A stretch of 64,000 nt of DNA from Sideroxydans sp. (GTDB taxonomy: Bacteria > Pseudomonadota > Gammaproteobacteria > Burkholderiales > Gallionellaceae), in the NCBI GenBank assembly GCA_028707175.1, contig JAQTUV010000004.1, positions 1 to 64,000 of the forward strand. Reading direction: 5' to 3'. The position numbers and the translations under genes were made by a program. Shown one piece after another: positions 26,822 to 37,819 of this stretch (the first letter of the stretch is position 1; each line of letters opens with the position of its first letter). Under the pieces are notes generated by a model. The model searched no databases. It was not told the origin of the DNA and worked only from the letters and a program-made list of their open reading frames with translations.

Positions 26822-29800
26822 CTACCCCACCCACTTCCGCGCGTTCTGGAACATGCGCAACCATGCGCCGTTCTCTTGCCAGTCGCTTGGGCGCCAAGAG
26901 TTCTGCACGGCGCGGAACACACGCTCAGGGTGCGGCATCATGATGCTGAAGCGACCATCTGGTGTGGTGAGTCCGGTGATACCTTGCGGTGAACCGTTAG
27001 GGTTGAGCGGATAGGTCTCGGTGGCTTTACCTTTATTGTCGACATAGCGCAGGGTGACCAGCGGTTGTGCTGCTTTCAGTTTCTTGCTGCCGCCGAAGTC
27101 GGCAAAGCCTTCGCCGTGTGCCACGACGATAGGCATACGCGAACCGGCCATGCCTTCGAACAGGATGGAAGGTGTCTCTTGCACTTCCACCATGACGAAG
27201 CGCGCTTCGAACTGTTCTGATTGGTTGCGTGCGAAGTGCGCCCAATTCTCTGCACCGGGGATGATCTCGTGCAGGTTGCTCATCATCTGGCAGCCGTTAC
27301 ACACGCCGAGTGCGAAGGTGTCGTTGCGTTTGAAGAAGGCTTCGAACTCGTCACGCGCACGTGGGTTGAACAGGATGGATTTCGCCCAACCCTCGCCCGC
27401 ACCCAATACGTCACCGTAAGAGAAGCCGCCGCAAGCGACGACGCCCTTGAAATCTTGTAACTTCACACGGCCGCTGATGACGTCGCTCATGTGTACGTCC
27501 ACCGCAGCGAAGCCAGCTCGATCGAATGCGGCAGCCATCTCCACATGACCGTTCACGCCCTGCTCGCGCAGGATGGCCATCTTGGGGCGGGACAACAAAT
27601 TAACTTGTAGGTCGGACTTCAGTCCGACGCTTTCTTGTCGGGCTGAAGCCCGACCTACAGAAAATTCTTCGTTTAGGTCGTAAGTCAAATGAACATGCAA
27701 CCCAGGGTCCTTCGCATCCAAGATGCGGTCGAACTCTTGTTGAGCGCACGCAGGGTTGTCGCGTAGCTTTTGGATCTGATAGGTCGTCTCAGACCAGACG
27801 CGGCGCAAGGCGATGGCGTTCTCGCTGAACAGGGTCGCTTTGCCGCGTGTGATGTTGATGTTACCGCTGGTGTTGAGACGCGCCACTTCGTGCACGTTGC
27901 TCAGCCCTGCCTCATCACACTGCACGAAGATGTCGGCCAGATCGGCACGGCGCACTTGCACCAATGCGCCCAGCTCTTCGTTGAACAGGATGCCGAGGTC
28001 GTCGCCCTTGCATTCGTCCACGCGGATATCCACGCCGATGTGCGAAGCGAAGCTCATCTCACACAATGCGGCCAGCATGCCGCCATCTGAACGGTCGTGA
28101 TAGGCCAGCAACTTGCCTTCGCTATTCAAACGTTGGATGACGTTAAAGAAGGCTTTGAGCTGCTTGGCATCATCCACGTCTGGTGCCACGTCGCCCACTT
28201 GTTTGTACACCTGCGCCAAGGCGGAGCCGCCCATGCGGTTCTGCCCTGCGCCCAAGTCGAACAGCAACACGACGGTGTCGGTGTCAGCTACCAATTGTGG
28301 GGTCAGTGTGCCGCGAACGTCGCTGCACGTTGCGAAGGCGGTGATGATGAGCGACAACGGTGCGGTGACGGCTTTGTTTTGCTCGCCGTCTTTCCATGTG
28401 GTCTTCATCGACATCGAATCTTTACCGACCGGGATGCTGATACCGAGTTGCGGGCACAGCTCCATGCCGACGGCTTTCACGGTGTCGAACATGGCAGCGT
28501 CTTCGCCGTGGTGTCCGGCAGCAGCCATCCAGTTAGCGGAGAGTTTGATGTCACCGATCTTTTCGATACGCGCAGCGGCGATGTTGGTGATGGCCTCACC
28601 GATGGCCATGCGGCCAGAAGCGGGTGCATCCAACACAGCGATAGGTGTGCGTTCGCCCATGGCGAAGGCTTCACCCAGATTGGTGTTGTAACCCAGCGTG
28701 GTCACGGCCACGTCTGCCACTGGCACTTGCCACGGGCCGACCATCTGGTCGCGTGCAGTGAAGCCGCCCACGGTACGGTCGCCGATGCTGATGAGGAAGG
28801 TCTTGTCGGCCACGGATGGCAGACGCAACACGCGCTCGATAGCTTCCTTCAACATGATGTTGCTGGTATCGAAGGCAGGTAACTTCACTTGCTCGCGCTT
28901 GACGTTGCGCGTCATCTTGGGCGGCTTGCCCAGCAACACGGAGAGCGGCATATCGACTGCGTTGTTGGCGAACTCTTCGTCATGCACGATGAGTTGGTCT
29001 TCGCTGATGGCTTTACCCAGCACGGCGAACGGGCAACGCTCGCGTTCACACATCGCTGCGAATTCATCTAGACGTTCTGCAGGGATCGCCAGCACGTAAC
29101 GCTCTTGCGATTCATTGCTCCAGATCTGCATCGGTGTCATGCCGCGCTCTTCGTTCGGCACGTTGCGCAGTTCGAAACGCGCGCCCTTGCCGCCGCCATG
29201 CACCAGTTCTGGCAATGCGTTGGAGATACCGCCCGCGCCTACGTCGTGGATGCTCAAGATAGGATTGTTGTCGCCCAGTTGCCAGCAACGGTCGATGACT
29301 TCTTGCGCACGACGTTGCATCTCTGGGTTGCCACGTTGTACGGAATCGAAGTCGAGGTTCTCTGCGTTCGCGCCGGTATCCATGCTGGATGCCGCACCGC
29401 CGCCCAGACCGATGAGCATGCCGGGGCCGCCCAATTGAATGAGCAATGCGCCTTCGGGCAGATCGTGCTTGTGGGTGTGTTCCGCTTTGATGCTACCCAG
29501 ACCGCCCGCCAACATGATGGGCTTGTGATAGCCGCGCACTTCGCCGTTGACCTTTTCTTCGAAGGTGCGGAAATAGCCAGTGAGGTTAGGACGACCAAAT
29601 TCGTTGTTGAACGCCGCACCACCTAGTGGGCCGTCGATCATGATCTGCAACGGGGTGGCGATGCGGGAAGGCTTTCCATAGAAAAGACCCTCACCCCCAG
29701 CCCCTCTCCCGCCTGCGGGCGAGGGGAGCGAACCAGTTCCCTCTCCCGCAGGCGGGAGAGGGTTAGGGTGAGGGCTGGAAAATTCCCACGGCTGGATAAA

Positions 29801-30847
29801 GCCTGGGATATTGAGATTGGAAACAGAAAAACCCGTTAGACCTGCTTTGGGCTTGGAGCCTGTGCCCGTTGCGCCTTCGTCACGAATCTCGCCGCCGCTA
29901 CCGGTAGCCGCACCTGCGAATGGCGCGATGGCGGTCGGGTGGTTGTGCGTCTCTACCTTCATCAGGATGTGGGTCAACTCTTTGCTGAATTCGTAGGCAC
30001 CACCCGCGCGTGGGTAGAAGCGTTCGATCTCTGCACCTTCGATGACGGATGAGTTGTCGGAGTACGCAACGACTGTGCCTTTGGGATGTAACTTGTGTGT
30101 GTTGCGAATCATGCCGAACAGCGAGATGGCTTGGGCTTCGTCGTCGATGACCCAGTCCGCGTTGAAAATCTTGTGGCGGCAGTGTTCGGAGTTGGCTTGC
30201 GCGAACATCATCAGTTCGACGTCGGTGGGGTTGCGTCCAAGCTTGGTGAAGTTCTCGACGAGGTATTCGATTTCATCAATAGAGAGTGCTAAACCCAGTT
30301 CTCGGTTAGCGGCGGCAAGCGCGGCATTGCCCCCTTTCAGAATGTCCACACTGGACAAGGGTTGCGGCGTGCCGTGTTTGAATATCTTGTCTTCGATATC
30401 GTCGATGTCGCTCACGACGGACTCGGTCATACGGTCATGCAGCAATGGCAACACGGCTTTCTTCTCGGCATCACTCAGTGCTTTGCCACTCTTGCTCTTG
30501 AGATAGAACATGATGCCGCGTTCGATGCGTTTCACTTGCGGCAAGCTGCAATGTTTGGCGATGTCGGTCGCTTTGGATGACCACGGTGAGATGGTGCCGA
30601 GGCGCGGGATGACCAGCAGTATTTGCGCGTTGTCATCCAGATCAGGTTCGCCGGAATCCTTACCCAGATTAAGCAAGCGACCCAACAAGGCGACCTCTGC
30701 GACAGACAGCGCAGACGACAACTCGGTGAAATAACAGTGGCGCGTTTCTTCTAGCGTGACACCAGTTTTGGTGGCAGCGAGTGCGGCGCGCAGTTTTTCA
30801 AGACGGAAAGAAGAGAGAGCAGAATGACCTATCGAAGTGCGGAACAT
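26822..30847 (-). CDS. purL: Phosphoribosylformylglycinamidine synthase, with two in-frame repeat insertions
   Basis: PurL makes FGAM from FGAR, glutamine and ATP in purine synthesis. It is the single-chain proteobacterial form, here 1341 residues against about 1295 in E. coli. The N-terminal domain, two AIRS-like halves ([31 protein letters not shown]) and a glutaminase with the nucleophile in [10 protein letters not shown] are all present. The surplus is explained by two palindromic repeats read in frame: a proline/glycine-rich one at about residues 358-383 and an 18-codon one at about 1063-1080, the synthetase-glutaminase junction. The catalytic motifs are intact, so it should be functional. 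It is divergent from nnrD. Confidence 0.97.
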   Translation of the reverse strand: MFRTSIGHSALSSFRLEKLRAALAATKTGVTLEETRHCYFTELSSALSVAEVALLGRLLNLGKDSGEPDLDDNAQILLVIPRLGTISPWSSKATDIAKHCSLPQVKRIERGIMFYLKSKSGKALSDAEKKAVLPLLHDRMTESVVSDIDDIEDKIFKHGTPQPLSSVDILKGGNAALAAANRELGLALSIDEIEYLVENFTKLGRNPTDVELMMFAQANSEHCRHKIFNADWVIDDEAQAISLFGMIRNTHKLHPKGTVVAYSDNSSVIEGAEIERFYPRAGGAYEFSKELTHILMKVETHNHPTAIAPFAGAATGSGGEIRDEGATGTGSKPKAGLTGFSVSNLNIPGFIQPWEFSSPHPNPLPPAGEGTGSLPSPAGGRGAGGEGLFYGKPSRIATPLQIMIDGPLGGAAFNNEFGRPNLTGYFRTFEEKVNGEVRGYHKPIMLAGGLGSIKAEHTHKHDLPEGALLIQLGGPGMLIGLGGGAASSMDTGANAENLDFDSVQRGNPEMQRRAQEVIDRCWQLGDNNPILSIHDVGAGGISNALPELVHGGGKGARFELRNVPNEERGMTPMQIWSNESQERYVLAIPAERLDEFAAMCERERCPFAVLGKAISEDQLIVHDEEFANNAVDMPLSVLLGKPPKMTRNVKREQVKLPAFDTSNIMLKEAIERVLRLPSVADKTFLISIGDRTVGGFTARDQMVGPWQVPVADVAVTTLGYNTNLGEAFAMGERTPIAVLDAPASGRMAIGEAITNIAAARIEKIGDIKLSANWMAAAGHHGEDAAMFDTVKAVGMELCPQLGISIPVGKDSMSMKTTWKDGEQNKAVTAPLSLIITAFATCSDVRGTLTPQLVADTDTVVLLFDLGAGQNRMGGSALAQVYKQVGDVAPDVDDAKQLKAFFNVIQRLNSEGKLLAYHDRSDGGMLAALCEMSFASHIGVDIRVDECKGDDLGILFNEELGALVQVRRADLADIFVQCDEAGLSNVHEVARLNTSGNINITRGKATLFSENAIALRRVWSETTYQIQKLRDNPACAQQEFDRILDAKDPGLHVHLTYDLNEEFSVGRASARQESVGLKSDLQVNLLSRPKMAILREQGVNGHVEMAAAFDRAGFAAVDVHMSDVISGRVKLQDFKGVVACGGFSYGDVLGAGEGWAKSILFNPRARDEFEAFFKRNDTFALGVCNGCQMMSNLHEIIPGAENWAHFARNQSEQFEARFVMVEVQETPSILFEGMAGSRMPIVVAHGEGFADFGGSKKLKAAQPLVTLRYVDNKGKATETYPLNPNGSPQGITGLTTPDGRFSIMMPHPERVFRAVQNSWRPSDWQENGAWLRMFQNARKWVG
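27606..27659 (-). repeat. Family II 54-bp palindromic repeat inside purL
   Basis: TGTAGGTCGG and CCGACCTACA are the inverted ends of a 54-bp unit with two internal hairpins (GTCGGGCTTCAGCCCGAC and GTCGGACTGAAGTCCGAC). In the purL frame it encodes [18 protein letters not shown], with no stop. Other copies are at 43839-43892 and 53931-53984. Confidence 0.9.
29698..29774 (-). repeat. Family I palindromic repeat inside purL
   Basis: The ends CCCTCACCC/GGGTGAGGG and the two inner CTCTCCCGCCTGCGGG-type hairpins define this 77-bp unit. It is read through in purL as a Pro/Gly-rich peptide ([15 protein letters not shown] and on). The related copy is in mutL at 53308-53392, in the same orientation relative to the gene. 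Confidence 0.88.
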
Positions 30848-30882
30848 GGCATGGATAAAGGGCGTTGAAGACAGGTTGCAAT

Positions 30883-30888
30883 TATAAT
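30883..30888 (+). promoter_or_regulatory. Possible shared -10 region between purL and nnrD
   Basis: ATTATAAT is its own reverse complement, so it offers a TATAAT box in both directions within the 73-bp gap between divergent purL and nnrD. No good -35 box is seen for either direction, so this stays tentative. Confidence 0.3.
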
Positions 30889-30920
30889 GCAGGCAACCTT
30901 ACAAACTCACGGAAAACGAC

Positions 30921-31775
30921 ATGACAATCGCCCGCCCCACCCCTATCACCCAGAAGCAAGTCGCCGCCTTCCTCAAGCCACGCCCTAAAGACAGCCATAA
31001 AGGCATGTTCGGCACGGTGACAGTCCTTGGCGGTAGCAACGGCATGATCGGGGCGGCCATCTTGGCAGGCCGTGCGGCGCTGAAGATGGGCGCAGGTTGC
31101 GTACATATTGGACTGTTGGCAGACCAAATGCCGCTGGTGGACATGCACATGCCCGAGTTGATGCTGCACCCCGCCAGCGAAGCCCTGAAGACGATCCAAG
31201 CCGATGTGATCGTGCTCGGTTGCGGCTTGGGGCAAGCTTTACCCGCACCTAAGATCGTTTATGACGCACTGTTGCTGGATGTGCCACTGGTGGTGGATGC
31301 CGATGCGCTGAATATCATCGCCCGCCGTCCTGATCTGCGCGGCATGTTGCACACACGCAAAGCCGCCACCGTGTTCACACCACATCCTGCCGAAGCCGCA
31401 CGTCTGCTGGATATCAGCACAGAGGAAGTACAGGCTGACCGTGCCGCTGCTGCAAGCGCGTTAGCAAAACGCTTGAACGGTAGCGTCGTGTTGAAAGGTG
31501 CAGGGAGTTTGTGTGTCACCCAAGAAGGCAAGGTATATCAGAATAAAACAGGCAATCCCGGCATGAGCAGCGCAGGCATGGGCGATGTATTAGCCGGCAT
31601 GATCGCCGCCTTCATCGCACAGGGTTTGAGTGCAGACGAAGCCTTGTTGTTGGCCGTGCATCTACATGGAGCAGCAGGCGATGCCTTAGCTGAGCAACAA
31701 GCGACCCTTGGCATGAGCGCAACCGAAGTCACCGAATGGGCGCGCTGGTTGTTGAACCAGATCGCCCCCCGTTAA
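30921..31775 (+). CDS. nnrD: ADP-dependent NAD(P)H-hydrate dehydratase
   Basis: This 284-residue protein is the carbohydrate-kinase-like dehydratase that repairs hydrated NAD(P)H, equal to the C-terminal half of YjeF/Nnr. Motifs are HKGMFGTVTVLGGSNGMIGA, VVDADALN and SAGMGDVLAGMIAAF, the last holding the catalytic Asp region. No epimerase domain is fused or adjacent. It is divergent from purL, and the next gene follows 19 bp downstream. Confidence 0.92.
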   Translation: MTIARPTPITQKQVAAFLKPRPKDSHKGMFGTVTVLGGSNGMIGAAILAGRAALKMGAGCVHIGLLADQMPLVDMHMPELMLHPASEALKTIQADVIVLGCGLGQALPAPKIVYDALLLDVPLVVDADALNIIARRPDLRGMLHTRKAATVFTPHPAEAARLLDISTEEVQADRAAAASALAKRLNGSVVLKGAGSLCVTQEGKVYQNKTGNPGMSSAGMGDVLAGMIAAFIAQGLSADEALLLAVHLHGAAGDALAEQQATLGMSATEVTEWARWLLNQIAPR

Positions 31776-31794
31776 CCCATCACATTTTTATCTC

Positions 31795-32550
31795 ATGAGT
31801 TTCTCTATCGACATTAGCGAAGAAGCGGGCGTCCGTTATCTTCATTTCGGTTCACGTTGGATTCAGGGTGCAATGCGTATCGCACGTCCGTGGAATCTGG
31901 AGTTGGAATACACCAAAGAAATGATGGCCAGCCTGCTCTTGCGCGATGAAAAACGCTTTCCGCGCAAGGTGCTGCTCATCGGCTTGGGAGCCGCATCCCT
32001 CACCAAATTCATCTATCGCAACCTGCCTCACGCACATCTCACCATCGTAGAGATCGAGCCAAAAGTGGTCGCGGCGGCACAGCAATATTTCAAACTACCT
32101 GACGACGATAAACGCATCCATCTCATCATTGGTGATGGCGCGGAGTTCGTGCTGAACACCGAGAAAAAGTTCGACCTTATCTTGGTAGATGGCTTCAATG
32201 AGCGCGCGCATCCGGGCGAATTGAATACCCTACCTTTCTATCAGGTATGCCGTACACGCCTGACAGATCAAGGCATTCTGGGCGTGAACCTCATCGGTTT
32301 GAGTCGCGGTGTGCTAGGTGGTTTTGCCTACATATTGGAAGCCTTCGACAAACGTGCGCTGATGTTCCCGTCTTGCGAAAGTGGCAACGTAATCGCCTTT
32401 GCAACAGCCGGTGACGAGATTCGCGTAGACCTTAAAGATATGAAGGAACACGCGATCAAACTCAAAGAAGAAATGGGCTTAAATCTGCTGCCGACCGTAA
32501 CTCGACTTGAGCAGGCACAAACTTGCCCAGGAGGCATACTCACGATTTAA
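31795..32550 (+). CDS. Spermidine synthase-like methyltransferase-fold protein
   Basis: This 251-residue protein has the spermidine-synthase/aminopropyltransferase Rossmann fold. Pieces are VLLIGLGAASLTKFIYR, HLTIVEIEPKVVAAAQQYF, IIGDGAEFV and FDLILVDGFN. The family includes true SpeE and many homologues that lack its substrate-binding residues. No speD lies nearby, so I do not claim polyamine synthesis. It shares a short gap with nnrD and may be cotranscribed. Confidence 0.82.
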   Translation: MSFSIDISEEAGVRYLHFGSRWIQGAMRIARPWNLELEYTKEMMASLLLRDEKRFPRKVLLIGLGAASLTKFIYRNLPHAHLTIVEIEPKVVAAAQQYFKLPDDDKRIHLIIGDGAEFVLNTEKKFDLILVDGFNERAHPGELNTLPFYQVCRTRLTDQGILGVNLIGLSRGVLGGFAYILEAFDKRALMFPSCESGNVIAFATAGDEIRVDLKDMKEHAIKLKEEMGLNLLPTVTRLEQAQTCPGGILTI

Positions 32551-32685
32551 CCTATGTTTAATAAAGGCTTTGTCACGAATGCATGTAAAATAGAGGCCTA
32601 CAAGGCAGGTGGCATGTTTTTTCAAATCGGAATAAGAGACTACCTGATTGTGTTTAGGGATAAATAACTCGAAAGGTAGTCCATC

Positions 32686-33075
32686 ATGGCAACAACAAAA
32701 ACTCCGGCCACAACAGCCAAAAAGACCGTTACAAAAACTGCAAGCAAAGCTGTCGCAGAAAAGAAAGTAACCGCAACTGCCAAGGTGGCAACACCTAAAG
32801 TTGCTGCGAAAAAACCTGCGGCTACAAAAGTTAAAGCCGAACCAAAGACAGTTGCTAAAGAAGTCGCTCCCAAAGCGGCTGCTAAAAAGCCTGCAGCACC
32901 ACGCAAGTCTGCTGCAAGCAAATCCGCTGCCCCAGCTGTCTCTGCTGAAGCACGCTATCGCATGATTCAAGATGCGGCTTATTACATCGCTATGCAATAT
33001 GACTTTATGGGCGATTCAAACAGCTATTGGTTGGCTGCAGAACGTGAGATCGACGACTTCTTGGCGGGAAAATAA
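32686..33075 (+). CDS. Histone H1-like Lys/Ala-rich protein with C-terminal DUF2934
   Basis: The 129-residue product has two parts. Residues 1-85 are almost entirely Lys, Ala, Thr, Pro and Val in AKK/PAA repeats, like bacterial histone H1-like DNA-binding tails. Residues about 88-129 (RYRMIQDAAYYIAMQYDFMG, then WLAAEREIDDF) are the DUF2934 domain. I infer a nucleoid-associated protein, but no function is established. The basic tail is repeat-rich and may vary in length between strains. Confidence 0.85.
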   Translation: MATTKTPATTAKKTVTKTASKAVAEKKVTATAKVATPKVAAKKPAATKVKAEPKTVAKEVAPKAAAKKPAAPRKSAASKSAAPAVSAEARYRMIQDAAYYIAMQYDFMGDSNSYWLAAEREIDDFLAGK

Positions 33076-33109
33076 ACAATCGTTACCGCAGCGAATCGCA
33101 TTGCGCGAT

Positions 33110-33430
33110 TCACTCACTCCCAGTCATACCTGATTCAACCAAGTAACGGATGTAATGTAATTTAAGCTCCTCGTCGCGAAGTGCGGCGAGGAGCTTTTCT
33201 GCATCTGCCTCACTCGTCACAAACTCAATGACGACGGCAAGCTCACCTGCCAATTCAAAAAACATTTCTTCATGCATCTTGCCGTGACGCCCAAATCCAG
33301 CAATGGCGCGAAATACAGATCCACCACTCAACCCCGACACCTGAGCTTGGCGTAGCAACCATTCATAGGCCAGCTCCCCATGGTGATGTTGTTTTTCACT
33401 AACGTAAAATCTTAAGACGACTGCTTGCAT
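33110..33430 (-). CDS. DUF190 family protein
   Basis: This 106-residue protein has the DUF190 signature GLSGGSVFRAIAGFGRHGKMH and a PII-like alpha/beta pattern. DUF190 genes frequently sit beside crcB, as here (1 bp gap). A regulatory link to fluoride export is inferred from that context only. Confidence 0.88.
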   Translation of the reverse strand: MQAVVLRFYVSEKQHHHGELAYEWLLRQAQVSGLSGGSVFRAIAGFGRHGKMHEEMFFELAGELAVVIEFVTSEADAEKLLAALRDEELKLHYIRYLVESGMTGSE

Positions 33431-33431
33431 A

Positions 33432-33821
33432 TCAACCTCCTACGTGTAGCCACTTAAACGTCTGCATTCCCAGCACCGTCATGACTAAGGAGCCTCCCAA
33501 ATGAGCCGCAATGATGGCTGTGCCCCATGCGTATTGCCCCCGCATCAGCAACGTGACCGTCTCGGCAGAGAACGTAGAAAAAGTGGTGAGCCCGCCTAAG
33601 AATCCGGTGATGACAAACAATCGCCACTCGGGAGAAAGACTGGGGTTATGCATAAAAAAGGCGACTGCCAATCCGACCAGATAACCACCAATAAGATTGG
33701 CGGCAAGTGTCCCTAATGGCAACTCACTGAGTGCTGGGTTGAGCCACAAACCCAACCCCCAGCGCAACCAAGCACCGAGTGCAGCCCCTATACCAATCGC
33801 AAGAAATGTGTAGAACATCAT
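33432..33821 (-). CDS. crcB: Fluoride exporter
   Basis: CrcB/Fluc forms a dimeric fluoride channel. The 129-residue protein has four membrane helices and the conserved [26 protein letters not shown] (with the key Asn) and [16 protein letters not shown] chose the start at 33821, where ATG overlaps the TGA of the upstream gene (ATGA). A longer frame from 33866 adds non-family residues. No fluoride riboswitch is visible upstream of this three-gene unit. Confidence 0.95.
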   Translation of the reverse strand: MMFYTFLAIGIGAALGAWLRWGLGLWLNPALSELPLGTLAANLIGGYLVGLAVAFFMHNPSLSPEWRLFVITGFLGGLTTFSTFSAETVTLLMRGQYAWGTAIIAAHLGGSLVMTVLGMQTFKWLHVGG

Positions 33822-34156
33822 GGCTGAATTGTAGCAGGCGGGGTGAGCCCACGTAATTTGAAGCAACGCGTATTGGGCGAACCATCCAACTCATACACAT
33901 TGAATTCACGGCAGGTGTTGGGGCGATTATCGTAGATAGAACAGGACACTTGCTTGCCCACCTCCCCCTCCAATGCAGCGCAACGTGGCGGGTACAGATT
34001 GGTGCCCTTCATGCATAACGAATGGTCATTCAAAGTAACCGTGTATTCCACCGGTACGGTGCCGCCAGGATAGGCGTTAGACTCATCGGGATAGAGCGAA
34101 ATTTGATAGTGCGCACAACATGCACCACAAGTTTGGCAAGGGTTGATATGACTCAT
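33818..34156 (-). CDS. YkgJ family cysteine-cluster protein
   Basis: This 112-residue protein has the YkgJ cysteine pattern: [11 protein letters not shown] near the N-terminus, then C at SLCMKG, RCAAL, and [14 protein letters not shown]. The family is predicted to bind Zn or an Fe-S cluster, with no known reaction. It is the first gene of a YkgJ-crcB-DUF190 unit, overlapping crcB by 4 bp. Confidence 0.88.
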   Translation of the reverse strand: MSHINPCQTCGACCAHYQISLYPDESNAYPGGTVPVEYTVTLNDHSLCMKGTNLYPPRCAALEGEVGKQVSCSIYDNRPNTCREFNVYELDGSPNTRCFKLRGLTPPATIQP

Positions 34157-34257
34157 TGATACATCCTAAAGACATTATTCTGCGAGACAGACCGCTTCAT
34201 TAAACTCGGGGCTGGCGACTGCTAAAAAATCTCCAACGGTTCGCGCCCAACCACAAC

Positions 34258-36282
34258 CTACAAAGGAGAAATGAACACGCTCTCACGCAATTTCTTCAAC
34301 TGATCGCGCACTTGTGCGGCCTTCTCGAACTCTAGATTTTTTGCCGCTTGCAGCATCTCTTTTTCCAAGCGCGTAATTTCTTTAGACACATCTTTCGCGC
34401 TCATCGCCAGATACTTGGCTTCCATCTGTGCCGCTTTCAATGACTTGCGCTCGGCATCCACATCGTATGCGCCATCAATGATGTCTTTGATACGTTTAAC
34501 CACGGACTGTGGCGTAATGCCGTTGGCTTCATTGTGCGCAATTTGTTTGGTACGGCGACGATCCGTTTCATCCATCGCTTTGCGCATAGAGTTGGTGATA
34601 CGGTCGGCGTACAAAATCGCTGTGCCGTGCAAGTGACGGGCCGCACGACCAATGGTTTGGATGAGTGAACGCTCCGAACGCAGGAAACCTTCCTTATCCG
34701 CATCCAAAATCGCCACCAGCGACACCTCAGGAATATCCAATCCTTCGCGCAATAAATTGATACCAACCAGTACATCAAACATGCCAAGACGCAAATCGCG
34801 AATGATTTCTACGCGCTCCACCGTCTCAATATCCGAGTGCAAGTACCGCACCTTGAGGCCATGTTCTGTGAAATATTCGGTGAGATCTTCGGCCATGCGT
34901 TTGGTCAGCGTAGTGACCAAAACACGTTCACCCTGCGCGATACGCGCATTGGCTTCGCTCATCAAATCATCCACCTGATTGGTCGCAGGACGCACCTCAA
35001 TCATCGGATCAATCAAGCCTGTTGGACGCACCAATTGCTCCACCACTTGCCCTTGATGTTCGGCTTCGTATACCGATGGCGTGGCTGAAACAAAAATGCA
35101 CTGACGCATGATTTTTTCAAACTCTTCGAAACGCAAAGGACGGTTATCCAATGCCGAAGGCAGGCGGAATCCATAGTTCACCAAATTTTCTTTACGCGCC
35201 CTATCGCCTTTGTACATACCGCCCACTTGCGGAATCATGACGTGACTTTCATCCAAGAACATCAACGCGTTCTTCGGTAAATAGTCCATCAAAGTCGGCG
35301 GTGCTTCATCTGCACCGCGCCCTGACAAATGACGTGAATAATTCTCGATGCCCTTGGTGAAACCAATCTCAGCCAACATTTCCAAATCGTGACGGGTGCG
35401 TTGCTCGATGCGTTGCGCTTCCACCAATTTATTTTCTTTTATAAAAAATGCGATGCGTTCTGCCAGCTCGACTTTGATCGTCTGTATGGCCTGCAATGTC
35501 GTTTCACGAGGCGTCACATAATGGCTGGAGGGATACACGGTGTAGCGCACCACCCGCGTTTGAATGTGGCCCGTGAGTGGATCAAACAGTGCAATGGACT
35601 CTACCTCGTCATCAAACAAAGTAACGCGCACCGCGTTCTCGCTGCTTTCTGCTGGGAAGATATCGATCACATCACCGCGCACACGGAAATTTCCGCGCGC
35701 GAAATCCACATCGTTACGTTCGTACTGCATCGCCACCAGACGCTGAATGATGTCGCGCTGCACCATCTTCTCGTTTTGGCGCAGGTGCAAAATCATGCCG
35801 TGATAGTCCACGGGGTCGCCGATACCGTAAATAGCTGAAACAGTGGCGACAATAATGCAGTCCTGACGCTCCAACATCGACTTAGTAGCAGACAGACGCA
35901 TCTGCTCGATCTGCTCATTGATGCTGGAATCCTTCTCGATATATACATCGCGCGAAGGCACGTAAGCCTCGGGCTGGTAGTAGTCGTAGTAAGAGACGAA
36001 ATATTCGACGGCATTCTCAGGGAAAAACTCCCGCATCTCGGAGTACAACTGAGCGGCCAAGGTCTTGTTCGGTGCCATCACAATAGCTGGTCGCCCAGTA
36101 CGCGCGATGACATTAGCCATGGTGAAAGTTTTTCCAGAACCCGTCACCCCAAGCAAGGTCTGATAAGCAAGACCATCCTCGATACCCTCCACTAACTGCG
36201 CGATGGCTGTAGGCTGGTCACCCGCCGGATCGAACGGCAGGTGCAGAAGATAGGGACTGTCTGGAAAGGTGAGGGTTTTCAT
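34258..36282 (-). CDS. uvrB: Excinuclease ABC subunit B
   Basis: UvrB verifies DNA damage in nucleotide excision repair. The 674-residue protein has Walker A GVTGSGKT at 45-52, the beta-hairpin region [16 protein letters not shown], the DESH box ([12 protein letters not shown]), helicase motif VI near QTIGRAARH, and the C-terminal UVR motif for UvrC binding ([20 protein letters not shown]). All are intact. It is a single gene, divergent from the DUF4149 gene. Confidence 0.98.
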   Translation of the reverse strand: MKTLTFPDSPYLLHLPFDPAGDQPTAIAQLVEGIEDGLAYQTLLGVTGSGKTFTMANVIARTGRPAIVMAPNKTLAAQLYSEMREFFPENAVEYFVSYYDYYQPEAYVPSRDVYIEKDSSINEQIEQMRLSATKSMLERQDCIIVATVSAIYGIGDPVDYHGMILHLRQNEKMVQRDIIQRLVAMQYERNDVDFARGNFRVRGDVIDIFPAESSENAVRVTLFDDEVESIALFDPLTGHIQTRVVRYTVYPSSHYVTPRETTLQAIQTIKVELAERIAFFIKENKLVEAQRIEQRTRHDLEMLAEIGFTKGIENYSRHLSGRGADEAPPTLMDYLPKNALMFLDESHVMIPQVGGMYKGDRARKENLVNYGFRLPSALDNRPLRFEEFEKIMRQCIFVSATPSVYEAEHQGQVVEQLVRPTGLIDPMIEVRPATNQVDDLMSEANARIAQGERVLVTTLTKRMAEDLTEYFTEHGLKVRYLHSDIETVERVEIIRDLRLGMFDVLVGINLLREGLDIPEVSLVAILDADKEGFLRSERSLIQTIGRAARHLHGTAILYADRITNSMRKAMDETDRRRTKQIAHNEANGITPQSVVKRIKDIIDGAYDVDAERKSLKAAQMEAKYLAMSAKDVSKEITRLEKEMLQAAKNLEFEKAAQVRDQLKKLRESVFISPL

Positions 36283-36369
36283 ATCGGTCTGAGATTGTAA
36301 CGGGAAAGCATTGCCTCTGTGCAGTTAGCCATGGACAATCCACGCTGAATTGATTCTTGCCATCTCATT

Positions 36370-36834
36370 ATGAAAAACTTACCTAACCATCTTGCCTCTC
36401 TTGCTCTCACCCTTTGGATCGGCGGTCTCTGGGTAGTCGGCTACTTAGCCGTCCCTACCCTGTTCTATTCCCAGCCCGATAGACAACTTGCCGGGATGCT
36501 CGCGGGCAAGATGTTCGAGACATTGGGATACGTCGGCCTCTTATGCGGGCTCTATCTCTTGTTCCATCGTTGGATGGAAGTTGGCAAGCAAGTATCGCGT
36601 GATGTTTCAGCTTGGCTGCTCATCGTGATGTTACTTATCACGCTGGTGACGCAGCTCTACATTCAGCCTTTGATGGCAGACATGAAATTTCAGGCGCTGC
36701 CCTTAGATGTGATGCAGAGCGCCTTCGCTGGGCAATTCAAGATGTGGCATGGGATATCCAGCATCCTGTATCTGATCGAGAGTCTGCTCGGCGCATGGTT
36801 GGTGATTCGTTCTTTTAACGTCTCGTCCAAATAA
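36370..36834 (+). CDS. DUF4149 membrane protein
   Basis: This 154-residue protein has four hydrophobic helices, with the family pieces LALTLWIGGLWVVGYLAVPTL and FKMWHGISSILYLIESLLGAW, and it matches DUF4149. The function is unknown. It is followed at once by a strong terminator. Its last 50 bp and the terminator are duplicated at 39257-39355, on the far side of the kinase/regulator pair. Confidence 0.82.
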   Translation: MKNLPNHLASLALTLWIGGLWVVGYLAVPTLFYSQPDRQLAGMLAGKMFETLGYVGLLCGLYLLFHRWMEVGKQVSRDVSAWLLIVMLLITLVTQLYIQPLMADMKFQALPLDVMQSAFAGQFKMWHGISSILYLIESLLGAWLVIRSFNVSSK

Positions 36835-36863
36835 AACGAGCCGCTTGCGCGGCTCTTTGTGTG
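36752..36863 (+). repeat. Gene-tail repeat, original copy (DUF4149 3' end plus terminator)
   Basis: This segment covers the last codons of the DUF4149 gene and its terminator. By hand, 36752-36802 matches 39257-39307 with three differences in 51 bp. After a 13-bp length difference, the terminator and the following TTTGTGT also match. The copies are in the same orientation and bracket the regulator and kinase genes. Confidence 0.85.
36838..36858 (+). terminator. Rho-independent terminator of the DUF4149 gene
   Basis: A GAGCCGC stem, TTGC loop and GCGGCTC stem are followed by TTTGT. It starts directly after the DUF4149 stop. The upstream AAAACGAG side suggests it could also work for the convergent response-regulator gene. 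Confidence 0.85.
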
Positions 36864-36904
36864 ACTTGCATCCAGATCATCTACGCATTCTGCGCAGGCC
36901 ATAT

Positions 36905-37819
36905 TCAAACGCTGATTCTGGCTCTCAACCTTCCCAACATCCCCATAAAATTCCCCGCCAACACTTTCTCCTGCGGGCTGCTAATCGGCGCGACAGCCTG
37001 ACGTTTTTGCAATGCAGGTTGGCTACGGACCAAGTGGAAACGTTCCAGCATCGATTCCAAGTTTCTCGCCAAAATGCCTGTGCTAACAGGTTTGGGTAAG
37101 AACCGCGTGATCTGAGCTTGGTTGATGAGTTCAATGAGGCGCGACGTATCGCTGAACGAAGTCACCACGATACATTGGGTCTGCGGATTGAGTTGCTTGA
37201 TCGTCTTGAGGATGTAACCAACATTGGTATCACCCAGCATCAGATCGGACACAACGACGGAAACATCCTGTTTCGCCAACACTTCCATGGCATGTTGCGC
37301 ATCTGAAGCCCAAATGATCTCGCAGCGATCCCCTAGCGTGTCGTGAACGGTTTTGGCGGTCGTTTCATCATAATCCATGATGAGTACACGCGGCCTGTCG
37401 CAGGGTAAATCCAGCGCAGTGTCAACGTGGGATTGAACGGCAAAGCTAGACTCAGCAATCGCAGCAGCTTCTGCCACCACCTTTTTCACTTCATCTGCAT
37501 TCCAAGGTTTCATCAGATATCGGAATACCTCCCCCTCGTTCACACTAGCGATAGAAGCATCCAGATCAGAATATCCCGTTAGCAATATTCGCATGGTGGC
37601 GGGTGATGTATCACGGGCAATGCGCAACAACTCTGAGCCTTGCATTGTTGGCATGCGTTGGTCGCTTACGATGACATGCACTTTTTCATCACGCAATATC
37701 TTGATAGCCTCCTGCGGATCGGTGGTCATACGCACGTTGTATCCCACAAAGAACAACATACGTAACGAACGCAGGATGCGCTCTTCATCATCTATCAATA
37801 AGAGGGTTTTTTTACTCAT
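36905..37819 (-). CDS. Response regulator with two receiver domains, no output domain
   Basis: The 304-residue protein holds two REC domains. The first (residues 1-125) has acceptor Asp53 in VIVSDQRMP and Lys104 in YLMKPW. The second (about 143-265) has Asp192 in VVVSDLMLGD and a PKPV lysine. A 35-residue tail follows, and no DNA-binding or enzymatic domain is present. It overlaps the kinase gene by 8 bp, so the two form a pair. It may act by protein contact or as a phosphate sink. Confidence 0.9.
   Translation of the reverse strand: MSKKTLLLIDDEERILRSLRMLFFVGYNVRMTTDPQEAIKILRDEKVHVIVSDQRMPTMQGSELLRIARDTSPATMRILLTGYSDLDASIASVNEGEVFRYLMKPWNADEVKKVVAEAAAIAESSFAVQSHVDTALDLPCDRPRVLIMDYDETTAKTVHDTLGDRCEIIWASDAQHAMEVLAKQDVSVVVSDLMLGDTNVGYILKTIKQLNPQTQCIVVTSFSDTSRLIELINQAQITRFLPKPVSTGILARNLESMLERFHLVRSQPALQKRQAVAPISSPQEKVLAGNFMGMLGRLRARISV

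Noticed and set aside
28097-28882. 261-residue plus-strand frame inside purL
   Set aside because: It is a shadow of a conserved gene in GC-rich codon context, with no domain.
34157-34257. Fluoride riboswitch ahead of the crcB unit
   Set aside because: No match to the fluoride riboswitch core could be seen in the 101-bp gap.
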